The notes under the pieces are model-generated. The model had not been told where the DNA came from. It searched no databases and saw nothing but the letters and a program-made list of their open reading frames with translations. Positions 8,840-16,666 of a stretch of DNA of 64,000 bases are shown in pieces. Within the stretch, counting starts at the first letter, position 1. The number at the start of each line of letters is the position of its first letter. The translations under genes were made by a program, and so were the position numbers. The DNA comes from Lachnospiraceae bacterium M18-1 (lineage in GTDB: Bacteria; Bacillota; Clostridia; Lachnospirales; Lachnospiraceae). The stretch is taken from NCBI GenBank assembly GCA_000403295.2, contig KE159610.1, forward strand, positions 477,387-541,386, read 5' to 3'.

Positions 8840-9766
8840 GTATTCTTGAGTATTCAGCAGGTAGATCCGAAACTCCGAGCCCTCTCCTGCTTCTGACTTT
8901 ACTTCGATATATCCCTTCTGCAGTTCGATAATCTTCCGGGCAAGATATAGTCCGATCCCGATTCCTTCCTGCTCGTGAACCTCCGGTTCCCGGTAGAATC
9001 TTGTAAAGATCTCTGCCTGCCGTTCCGGCGCAATCCCCTTTCCGGTATCCCTCACGCTGATCTGCGTAAAAATTTCCTGCACCTTCACTCCTATCCGGAT
9101 CGTACCTCCGGCATCGGTATATTTCACCGCATTATCCAGCAGATTAAATATCGCTTCCTCCGTCCATTTCCCATCATGCCGGATCCGGACCTCCCGGTCA
9201 CACTCCACATACAGCCGGATCTGCTTCTCTTCCGCCTTGGGAACGATTGCCGCCACTGCCCGCCCGATGGTCGCACGGAGGTCTGATTCCTGATCCCGGA
9301 TCGTAATGACTCCTGTCTCCAGCCGGGAGATCTTGACCATGCCCTGCATCAGAAAGTCCAGCTTTTCGATCTGCTCTCCCATACTGCTCAAAAATTCCTC
9401 TGCCCGTTCCGACATAGATTCATCCTGGAGGATCTCTATGCACAATTTCAGATTGGCGACCGGAGTTTTTGTCTGATGGGAAATGTCGGAGATCAGTTCC
9501 TTCATTTTGTTTTTTTCAGACAGGCTTTCTTCCTCTTTCCTCTGCCAGATATGATTCACCCGACGCAGCTTTTCGCAGATTTTTCCCCACAGTGTGTCCT
9601 CGTCCTCCCAGCCCTTCTCCGGCTCCTTCCCTGAAAGGATCCCGTCCAGACTCTTTTCCATCTGGTCCGCAAATTGGTAAATATCCCTTTTCAGAGTATA
9701 CAGCTTCCATGCCAGAACTGCCGCCGTCAGCAGCGCACATCCGGTCAATATGATCATCCCAGCCAT
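8822..9766 (-). CDS. Sensor histidine kinase
   Basis: A 314-residue kinase with one N-terminal membrane segment (residues about 3-20) and no sizeable extracellular domain. It then has a coiled linker, the phosphoacceptor H-box (ISDISHQTKTP), the N-box (EEAIFNLLDNAVKYT), and G-boxes (VRDTGKGIA and GIGIGLYLARKII). The lack of an outside sensor resembles intramembrane-sensing kinases that read a partner ABC transporter, but no such transporter is adjacent here. It overlaps the response regulator gene by 13 bases and must be co-translated with it. The trigger is unknown. Confidence 0.93.
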   Translation of the reverse strand: MAGMIILTGCALLTAAVLAWKLYTLKRDIYQFADQMEKSLDGILSGKEPEKGWEDEDTLWGKICEKLRRVNHIWQRKEEESLSEKNKMKELISDISHQTKTPVANLKLCIEILQDESMSERAEEFLSSMGEQIEKLDFLMQGMVKISRLETGVITIRDQESDLRATIGRAVAAIVPKAEEKQIRLYVECDREVRIRHDGKWTEEAIFNLLDNAVKYTDAGGTIRIGVKVQEIFTQISVRDTGKGIAPERQAEIFTRFYREPEVHEQEGIGIGLYLARKIIELQKGYIEVKSEAGEGSEFRIYLLNTQEYKKSGC

Positions 9767-10422
9767 TGATACCCCATCCCATATACATTCGAAATATACT
9801 TGTGTTCCTTGTCCTCAATCTTTCTCCGAAGCCGGTTTACATTCACAGCCAACGTATGTTTGTCCACAAACTGTCCGTTCACATCCCACAGCCGTTCCAG
9901 CAGGACCTCATAAGTCAGAAGCTTCCCCCGGTTCGTCACAAACTGCCTAAGCAGCCGAAACTCCGTAGGCGTAAGCACACACTCCTGTCCTCCTGCCTCC
10001 ATTTTCGCTGCTTCAAAATCCGCCTTCAAAAATCCGTCGTCAAAACACAGATGCCCTTCCGTTTCCGTCCGTTTCAGGATCACGTCAATCTTTTTCAGCA
10101 GTATTTTCATGGAAAACGGTTTTGTCACATAGTCCTCCGCCCCCAGCTCATACCCGTTCAGCGCATCCTCCTCCAGGTCCCGCGCCGTCAAAAACAAAAC
10201 CGGAACCGCCGCCTGTGTTTTGACCCATTTGCAAAATTCAAATCCTTCCCCGTCCGGCAGGTTCACATCCAGCAAAACCAGCTGCACGCCGCCCTGCAGG
10301 GAGACCGCCTTCGCCTCCTCTATAGAATAAGAAGAAACCACGCCGTACCCTTCCTTTTCCAATGCATAACATAGGGCGCGGTTCAGCTTCCTGTCATCCT
10401 CCACTACGATGATTTTCTGCAA
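9754..10422 (-). CDS. OmpR-family response regulator
   Basis: A 222-residue regulator with an N-terminal receiver domain (acidic pair EDD near residue 9, phosphorylated Asp in LLDVNLPDGEGF near residue 53, conserved Lys in YVTKPFS) and a C-terminal winged-helix DNA-binding domain (LTPTEFRLLRQF through VNRLRRKIE). The start is TTG, chosen because AAAGGAGAGG lies 7-8 bases upstream and the usual QKIIVVEDD beginning follows at once. It is first in a two-gene operon with the overlapping kinase gene. Targets are not evident; no transporter or target gene adjoins. Confidence 0.93.
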   Translation of the reverse strand: MQKIIVVEDDRKLNRALCYALEKEGYGVVSSYSIEEAKAVSLQGGVQLVLLDVNLPDGEGFEFCKWVKTQAAVPVLFLTARDLEEDALNGYELGAEDYVTKPFSMKILLKKIDVILKRTETEGHLCFDDGFLKADFEAAKMEAGGQECVLTPTEFRLLRQFVTNRGKLLTYEVLLERLWDVNGQFVDKHTLAVNVNRLRRKIEDKEHKYISNVYGMGYQWLG

Positions 10423-10526
10423 AATACATCCTCTCCTTTCCTCAGATGATTACAATATGGGAGCCGTTGGAAATAATCGTTTCAATTTCCTGACGTCCCC
10501 CTGGTTTCCTGATTCTATTTCAATCT

Positions 10527-11300
10527 TTACTCGTTGCTTTCTTCCGGCTCTGTGCCCTTCTCTATTGCGTTCTCCCAAAAATCCGCCATTTGATCTCCGC
10601 CGCTTTCTTCTTTCTCTTTTGAAGCCGCCGTCTCATTCTGTTCCTTTGCCTTCTCTGCACTCTCTGCCACAATCTCACCTATGTCCGAGAGCAGCTCCGC
10701 TGATTTTTTCTCCAGTTCGGCGAGCTTCTTTTCCTTATCTGAAACATCTGCAGCCATTTCTGTTGAACTTTTATACATTTTATCCAGCTTAATCTCTGAC
10801 TTCAGCACACGTGCTTCCCCGTCTACCCTCATTTTCACAGAATCGACTGTTTCTGCCTTTTCCAGGCCCTGTGAGAGATCCATCACATTTGCCAGCCTTT
10901 GATTTTCAATCTCCTGTTCTGTCTTCGGCTCGTCGTTCTTTTTCGACTTCTCGGCCTGTTTCTCCATTTCTTTCGCCATAACTTCGGTCATCTGCTGGTC
11001 AATCTCCTTTAGCTGCTTTTCATAAGCCTCTATCTGGGGCTTGATGGAGTCCATCGACCGGCCGTCCTTTTTCGCAGAGCTGATCAGGGAATTTTTCTGA
11101 TCCGTGATACTCATCTTCTGCTTCATGAGCGTCTCGATCAGGCTTCCCTTCCTGCCCTGGTGAGAGATAACCGCAAGGTCCGTCCGGCTTTCCTGCGCCT
11201 GAGTGCCTGCGGCCTTTCCTGTTTTTGCTGCCGCACTCTGATTGATGCGGTATGCATGAAAAATCTGATTTTGTATTCCCGGGTTAAAATTCAGCTTCAT
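10527..11300 (-). CDS. Uncharacterised coiled-coil protein
   Basis: A 257-residue soluble protein I do not recognise with certainty. After a short N-terminal segment (MKLNFNPGIQNQIFHAYRIN), nearly all of it is charged, heptad-like helix (about residues 55-230, very rich in Lys, Glu, Gln and Met) with no membrane segment or signal peptide. It resembles FlxA-like and other small coiled-coil proteins of Clostridia. A good ribosome site (AAGAGGAGAA) precedes the ATG. It lies between the two-component pair and the BlaR1-like gene on the same strand, with a gap of about 105 bases to the former. The role is unknown. Confidence 0.8.
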   Translation of the reverse strand: MKLNFNPGIQNQIFHAYRINQSAAAKTGKAAGTQAQESRTDLAVISHQGRKGSLIETLMKQKMSITDQKNSLISSAKKDGRSMDSIKPQIEAYEKQLKEIDQQMTEVMAKEMEKQAEKSKKNDEPKTEQEIENQRLANVMDLSQGLEKAETVDSVKMRVDGEARVLKSEIKLDKMYKSSTEMAADVSDKEKKLAELEKKSAELLSDIGEIVAESAEKAKEQNETAASKEKEESGGDQMADFWENAIEKGTEPEESNE

Positions 11301-11388
11301 ATTAATATTCTCCTCTTCTTATCAATCTGTCCGTTTGTGCCCTTTCGGATCTTACGGACCATTTCCTGCGCAGCCATGATTCATCGAA

Positions 11389-12660
11389 TCACGGTATCTG
11401 CTTCAAAAGTGCAGAACAGAAATTGGATTCACCGTTCCAATATGGGATGCGCAATTCTTCCTCCTGTCCCCGGTAATCCACATCGACACAGCTGCAGCTG
11501 CCTCCCATACTGGGCAGCTTCATATATCCCCCAAAGCTTATCCAAAACCGTTCTCCCCCGGCTCCAAGTTCTTCCAAAAGCTTATCCATGGGAGTCCTGC
11601 GGATGTAAATGTATTCTTCATCCCAGGACACTGCCTGCTCAAAGCTTCCGGGTTCCAGGATGATCATCTGCGCTTCCTCCGGTCCCTGATACAATACGAT
11701 CTCACGCACCTCCGTATAACGCGGATAAGAACTATACAAGATCAGCAAAAGTATTCCCACGATCAGCACGGCGCTGCCAAGGCACAACGCCCCTGCCGCA
11801 GATCTCCGGTAGGGAGTGAACGACGCAATCCTGGAAAATCTTTTCCTCATATCTCTGTAACCTCCCGGGGCTGCAAAAGCAATGGTAACATTTCGCCTTT
11901 TCAGTCCCGGAGCTCCCGGATTCAGAAGCTGCATATTCTTTAACAGCAGCAGCCCATAGGCATACGCATCCTGGCCGCTTTTCCGGATCGTGACCCGGTC
12001 GCAGATCTGTTCCAGATCTTCATGGAAATACTTCCTGCATACTGCAAAGAAAAAATCTGGCCACAGCAGGATCTGCAGAATATCCCACAACAGGCAGAAC
12101 CAAAGATGCCCCAGCCGGATGTGGGTCCTCTCATGAAGCAGGACCATCTCCTGCTCTTCTGTCTCCAGTTCTTTCTGCAGGATCTGCGGCAGAACGATGC
12201 TGGGTCGAAACAGCCCTGTAGAAAATGGGGTGAGCAGACGATCATGAATCCTGACTTTCTGCCCGCATACCCTGTCCATTTCCATACCATTTACCAATCT
12301 GCCAAGTCTTCTCCTCCCTGAAAAAAGAACACCTGCACAAAGTATCATCCCCAGCAGATAACCGTATCTGACCCACCAGCGCTCATTGCAAAATCCGATC
12401 CACCAGTACGTCCAGCAGCAGAAAAAATTTTTCTCATGGAAAAACCTCAGCTTTCCCATAAACGGTGTTATGAGCAAGATGCCCCAGAGCATCCCCTTTA
12501 GAAATACTGCTCTTCCAGGCAGAATCTGCCGAATCAGAAGAATCAGCAGAAACAGGAAGAACGAAACCCAGACACATAGACCCAGCACCACGGAAATATA
12601 TGTAACGGTGTAATCCAGAGTATTCAGTGTCAGATTGTCTGTCAATTGCCCTGCCATCAC
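11389..12660 (-). CDS. BlaR1/MecR1-type membrane metalloprotease (M56)
   Basis: A 423-residue M56 peptidase. Membrane helices lie near residues 18-45, 52-68, 97-113 and a last one near 315. The zinc-protease motif HERTH is at residues 176-180, followed by the IRLGH segment. After the last helix there is only about 100 residues of extracellular domain, with no penicillin-binding sensor domain as in BlaR1 (about 600 residues). It therefore probably senses something other than beta-lactam through a short domain. The start is GTG at 12660 or ATG at 12657; the stop of the upstream BlaI-like gene overlaps in TGATG. Its expected partner repressor is frameshifted in this sequence. Confidence 0.9.
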   Translation of the reverse strand: MMAGQLTDNLTLNTLDYTVTYISVVLGLCVWVSFFLFLLILLIRQILPGRAVFLKGMLWGILLITPFMGKLRFFHEKNFFCCWTYWWIGFCNERWWVRYGYLLGMILCAGVLFSGRRRLGRLVNGMEMDRVCGQKVRIHDRLLTPFSTGLFRPSIVLPQILQKELETEEQEMVLLHERTHIRLGHLWFCLLWDILQILLWPDFFFAVCRKYFHEDLEQICDRVTIRKSGQDAYAYGLLLLKNMQLLNPGAPGLKRRNVTIAFAAPGGYRDMRKRFSRIASFTPYRRSAAGALCLGSAVLIVGILLLILYSSYPRYTEVREIVLYQGPEEAQMIILEPGSFEQAVSWDEEYIYIRRTPMDKLLEELGAGGERFWISFGGYMKLPSMGGSCSCVDVDYRGQEEELRIPYWNGESNFCSALLKQIP

Positions 12661-13098
12661 AGATCCTTTCTTTTATTCATTTTCTTATCCCTGCCGGTTT
12701 CTGAATGCCGGCCTTTGCAGGTTTCTAAAATCCCCTTTAACTCCTCCATCTGCGCTTCTGTGAGGGCGGTATTTTTCAGCAGAGCCGCTGCCGCATTGGC
12801 ATAGCTTCCGGAAAAATAGCTGTCCGCAAATCTCCTGCTCTTCTCTTCCAGACATTCTTCCCTGGATCTCAATGGGGTATAGATATAAATTCTGGCGTCA
12901 TTTTCATCAATCACGTAGCTCAGGAGCTTTTTCTGGCACAGGCGGTTCATCAAGTACCCGTACCATCCTGGGAGTCATATCCGTGTATTCTTTTAGTCTT
13001 AGTATGACTTCGGAAGATGTCAGGGACGTGCCTGCGGACCAGAATACCTCCATGATCTGCCATTCACTCTCACTGGGCGCTGTTTCCTTTTTCAACAT
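12657..13098 (-). pseudogene. BlaI/MecI/CopY-family repressor, frameshifted
   Basis: Two reading frames together make one complete BlaI-type repressor. Residues 1 to about 50 (SEWQIMEVFWSAG through MTPRMVRVL) lie in one frame. The rest (MNRLCQKKLLSYVIDEN, IYIYTPLRSREECLEE) continues in the next frame. One extra T near 12952 breaks the gene: deleting it restores the expected join VRVL-MNRLCQKK. The N-terminal piece has a good ribosome site (AAGGAGGTATAT). The second frame could be translated from TTG at 12953 but would lack most of the DNA-binding helix-turn-helix. It is either a true mutation, leaving BlaR1 without a repressor, or a sequencing error. Confidence 0.85.
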
Positions 13099-13162
13099 AT
13101 ATACCTCCTTGCTGCTGGATACATGATTTCTATAATAGAGAAATCATCTTCATATTATATAT

Positions 13163-13192
13163 CGGTTAACACTTGTTATTAGTTAACAACCG
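13163..13192. promoter_or_regulatory. Candidate BlaI-type operator
   Basis: A 30-bp imperfect dyad with outer arms CGGTT / AACCG and two GTTAAC elements lies about 65-95 bases upstream of the BlaI start, where the operon's promoter should be. BlaI-type repressors bind such AT-rich dyads. The assignment is by position. Confidence 0.4.
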
Positions 13193-13459
13193 TTATTGAT
13201 TTTTTCAAATTTTTTGATTTCGAATGGATCTATTGCAGAACGTGATCTATACCCTGCGCATCCCCGTGCCATTACCAACAAAGGCAGCGAGCATTCACTT
13301 ACCCAGTAGAAAACGGTGAACGATATATGGTAAAATTTTACAGAATGCGGAAACCGGATTCAGGAAAAATTAGTCTTTCCTTCGCCTTCAATCTATGCTA
13401 CAATAAGGAAACAAGGCGCTTTAAGCGAAGATTATTTTGAAACATAGGGAGGACAAGAT

Positions 13460-15136
13460 ATGGAAGGGATTCGTATTCCTGAGGGCAAAAAGAAAGGAAA
13501 GTACAAGAGGATCGGTGCCAAGGTCGGCAGGGTAGTGATTATCATGCAGGCAATTTCAATCCTGATGGTGATGTTGGTCTGTATTTTTATGTACAACACT
13601 CTGGTGACTAAGATGCAAAAGGACCGCTGTACCAACGGTACAAATATGCTGGCCTATGAACTCAGTCAGATGTCTGAGGATCAGGATCCAAACGAGCTGC
13701 TTGATGAACTGAAAAGCCGTATGAAGTGTGAATTTACTATTTTTGAAGACGATACCCGGGCTTACAGCACCGTGACCCAGGACGGCAAGCGGGTGGTTGG
13801 TACCCAGTTGTCTTCCGAACTGAACGAGATCGTGCTGCAGCAGGGAAATACATACGTTGGAGAAGCAACAATCCAAGGGGAGAGTTTTCTGTGTTCCTAT
13901 GTACCTACAAAAGGAGACGACGGTAAGATTAACGGACTGATCTTTGCGGGAATTTCCAGGGAAGAGGCCCGGCAGGAGGTCATTCTCGTCATTATCCTGT
14001 CTGTTCTGGTAGGCTTAGCTGTAATCGGCATTTGTATTATGTTCCTGACTGTTTACATGAAAAAGAGTGTTTCCTATCCTCTGGGCCAGATTACCCGGAT
14101 AGCCGGACGTCTGGAACAGGGAGACTTAGGACTGGCGAACAATGAAGAGGTGCGGGTCGATATCTCTTCCAATGATGAGATCGGCACACTGGCGGAGATG
14201 TTTGAAGACACTATCCGCACGCTGCGGTCCTATATCGGGGAGATCTCCAGTGTGCTGGAAGCAATGGCCCGCGGAAATATGACCCAAAACGTTACCCAGG
14301 ATTATCTGGGCGATTTTCAGTCCATTAAAAAGTCTCTGGACGGCATACAGTCCGCGCTGAACCATACAATGGGACAGATTTCTACCAGCGCGGAACAGGT
14401 TTCTTCCGGGGCGGAGCAGGTTTCCAGCAGTTCCCAGGCTCTGGCTCAGGGCGCTACCGAGCAGGCCAGCTCCATTGAGGAGATTTCCGCGACTATGGCA
14501 GAGATCTCCCAGAACGCCAAGCAGACCGCAGAGGCTGCCGAGAAGGCCGGCGAGTATGTCAACGAGGCAGGTTCCCATCTGGGAGTCAGCATCGGTTTTG
14601 TGGATGAACTGAACGTAGCTATGAAAAATATTTCCGATTCCTCGAAGAAAATCGGCACGATCATCGCCACCATTGAGGATATTGCTTTCCAGATCAATAT
14701 TCTGGCCCTGAACGCAGCAGTCGAGGCTGCCCGTGCAGGTTCTGCAGGCAAAGGTTTTGCCGTGGTAGCGGATGAGGTCGGGAATCTGGCCTCCAAGTCC
14801 GACAAGGCAGCAAAGGCCACCAAGGAGCTGATCGAAAGCTCTATCATTGCTGTCACGGAAGGCGGCAATATCGTAAATAAGGTAACAGAGGCGCTGGATC
14901 AGACCAGCCAGAGCGCAGGACATGTGACCGACCAGATGTCCATCGTGGTGGATGCTGTAGAGAATCAGACTTCCGCCCTCTCTCAGGTCACCGACGGAAT
15001 CGACCAGATTTCTTCCGTAGTGCAGACCAATTCCGCCACCAGCGAGCAGTGTGCCGCTGCCAGCGAAGAATTGTCGTCTCAGGCAAGCCTGCTGAAGAAT
15101 CTGATGCGTTCTTTCAAGCTGAAGAATATGCGCTAG
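13460..15136 (+). CDS. Methyl-accepting chemotaxis protein
   Basis: A 558-residue chemoreceptor. It has a cytoplasmic basic start, membrane helix 1 (about 25-47), an extracellular domain of about 125 residues resembling a single Cache domain (contains VVGTQLSSELNEIVLQQG), membrane helix 2 (about 176-200), a HAMP domain (SYPLGQITRIAGRLEQGDLG) and a long signalling coiled coil. The highly conserved hairpin tip (INILALNAAVEAARAG) is near residues 412-430. A ribosome site GGGAGGACAAG precedes the start. It stands alone, bounded by a strong terminator downstream. No other chemotaxis or flagellar gene is in the window. Ligand unknown. Confidence 0.95.
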   Translation: MEGIRIPEGKKKGKYKRIGAKVGRVVIIMQAISILMVMLVCIFMYNTLVTKMQKDRCTNGTNMLAYELSQMSEDQDPNELLDELKSRMKCEFTIFEDDTRAYSTVTQDGKRVVGTQLSSELNEIVLQQGNTYVGEATIQGESFLCSYVPTKGDDGKINGLIFAGISREEARQEVILVIILSVLVGLAVIGICIMFLTVYMKKSVSYPLGQITRIAGRLEQGDLGLANNEEVRVDISSNDEIGTLAEMFEDTIRTLRSYIGEISSVLEAMARGNMTQNVTQDYLGDFQSIKKSLDGIQSALNHTMGQISTSAEQVSSGAEQVSSSSQALAQGATEQASSIEEISATMAEISQNAKQTAEAAEKAGEYVNEAGSHLGVSIGFVDELNVAMKNISDSSKKIGTIIATIEDIAFQINILALNAAVEAARAGSAGKGFAVVADEVGNLASKSDKAAKATKELIESSIIAVTEGGNIVNKVTEALDQTSQSAGHVTDQMSIVVDAVENQTSALSQVTDGIDQISSVVQTNSATSEQCAAASEELSSQASLLKNLMRSFKLKNMR

Positions 15137-15203
15137 TACATTAAGATCATTTTGTAATTACTAGGTTTCTTGAATAAAGAAGTGGCTGGTATACAGAAAA
15201 GCC

Positions 15204-15250
15204 GTATACAGAAAACCTGCCACTGGCAGCTTTTCTGCATACGATGGTAT
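15204..15250. repeat. Dispersed hairpin repeat, copy 1
   Basis: Contains a near-perfect hairpin with arms CAGAAAACCTGCC and GGCAGCTTTTCTG (15209-15237), followed by CATACGATGGTAT. A diverged copy with the same order of blocks is at 46250-46303. The repeat lies between the chemoreceptor gene and its terminator. Confidence 0.75.
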
Positions 15251-15299
15251 AAAAAAAGACAGACTGCGTAAGTTTTCTTACTGCAGGCTGTCTTTTTTG
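15251..15299. terminator. Bidirectional terminator after the chemoreceptor gene
   Basis: A long stem, AAAAAAGACAG-A-CTGC-GTAAG against CTTACTGCAGGCTGTCTTTTTT, with A and T runs on the two sides. It lies between the chemoreceptor and the convergent amidohydrolase remnant and can serve both strands. Confidence 0.9.
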
Positions 15300-15326
15300 T
15301 TATGGCTTCTTAAGATACCGAACGTT

Positions 15327-16347
15327 TTATTTCTGATATACGATGCGTCCGTCGGATATCGTATATTCCACGGTGATGTCCGAGATTGCTTTTACATCCA
15401 TGTCCCGGATGTGGTATTCCTGCTCAAAACGCTCTGTTCCCAGGTTGCTTTCTTCCTGGGCGGGGAAAAACGGATCGTAGTAAAACCACAGCGGCTGCAC
15501 GGCCGCGATCACACCCTCGTCCGCCATACGGGTTTGATTAAACGTTCCGCTTCTTCTGTTCCCAAGGGCTGCCCTGCCCATGATGTGGTATTGATACGCA
15601 GTGTCAGTTCCCCATCCTTTTCCATATCACTTACCACTGCGTAATTGTCCTCCGCACCGCCGGAATCAATGACCGTCAGCCCGTAGCTGTTTGCCAGCTT
15701 CTGGAACATATCATAAGCTTCCTTGATCTGCTCTTTCGTATGCTCAATGGTCGGCAGGGAATCCAACATGCTTGCCGCATCCGAAAAATACCCTGTCAGT
15801 TCTCCGTTTTCATCCAGGAAAACCTTTCCGCCGTCCAGAGGCGTACTGTCTTTTGTAATGCCTGCCATTTCAATCGCGATCTTGTTTGCCAGCCTGCCAT
15901 GCTTGGAGGTATCTGATAACACGACAGGTTTATCTGTATCCAGTTCTTCCATCCAACTGTTCTCAGGAATGTTATTTGGAAATGCCTGTCAATAAAACCA
16001 GGCATCAATGTCTGTCCGTCCAGATCGATCACTTCTGTTTCATCGGAGATATATTTTTCTATACCTTCCTCATCTCCGACATAAACTATTTCGCCATCCT
16101 TCACTGCAACGGCAGAATTGTCCATATCGTCTTCCGACAGCATAGTAAGGATTGTTCCACCGCGAAATACCATGTCCGATTCTTCTCCATCCCCGCTCTC
16201 CTGTTCCGGTTCTTCCTTTTTTTCTTTCTTTGCCTGAGAGCTTTCCTGACTGTCGTTCTGGCCTGCGTTTCCGCATGAAACGGTTCCTGCCAGCATGCCC
16301 ATTGTGACTGCTGCGGCCAATAGCCGAAGTACATGTTTCTTTTTCAT
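15327..16347 (-). pseudogene. Decayed lipoprotein amidohydrolase (YtcJ-like, amidohydrolase_3)
   Basis: Three fragments in different frames make a shortened amidohydrolase. Fragment 1 (16347 down to about 15985) has a lipoprotein signal (MGMLAGTVSCGN) and the start of the fold (TILTMLSEDD, QTLMPGFIDRH). Fragment 2 (about 15985-15515) matches the inner domain (NIPENSWMEELDTDKPVVLS, HGRLANKIAIEMAGITKDS). Fragment 3 (about 15535-15327) matches the C-terminal part (MADEGVIAAVQPLWFYYD, then YTISDGRIVYQK). The family is about 550 residues; here at least two frameshifts and two deletions leave about 340 codons, and the metal-binding HxH after GFID is lost. The start follows AGGAGGAGCAGAC. Confidence 0.85.
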
Positions 16348-16442
16348 TGTCTGCTCCTCCTGATTTAATTTTGTTCGTTTCCGGATCCCTTCTGTCACCG
16401 AATCGATAAAGTGAGTATACAAAGAAAACAGCATATCCGTAT

Positions 16443-16603
16443 TCAGGCTTTTTCCAAAACGCCTCGCCTTGTAAACAGATTTACGCTCCCTCTCAAATCG
16501 ATCAGGTCGCGGATTAGACTGGTTTTGTCCACATAGTAGAAATTATCTCTCTTGAAATCTTTAAAAACTCGATTCCGATCGGAAGCTTTTTCTTTTTCTG
16601 CAT
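16443..16603 (-). pseudogene. N-terminal remnant of an AAA-ATPase-like / PD-(D/E)XK (DUF1703-type) protein
   Basis: Read with one frameshift after residue 13, this gives a start KKKKLPIGIEF followed by FYYVDKTSLIRDLIDL and VNLFTRR. This is the recognisable beginning of the abundant AAA-ATPase-like/DUF1703 proteins, in which VNLFTRPRRFGKT should follow as the Walker A motif. The frame stops within that motif. A ribosome site (GGAGGAGACGGT) is still present. It is a truncated leftover next to hsdR. Confidence 0.7.
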
Positions 16604-16666
16604 ACCGTCTCCTCCATATCCATTTCTTCTACCACATTGATATATGCTTCTTACTGATAAATCCTT

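Noticed and set aside
8822..10422. Bce-type antibiotic-sensing module with the two-component pair
   Set aside because: The kinase resembles such sensors but no BceAB-like transporter is adjacent; the FtsX-type ABC system at 60-63 kb is 50 kb away.
14126..14923. Minus-strand frame of 265 codons
   Set aside because: Antisense of the chemoreceptor's repeated coiled-coil region; no start signal or domain.
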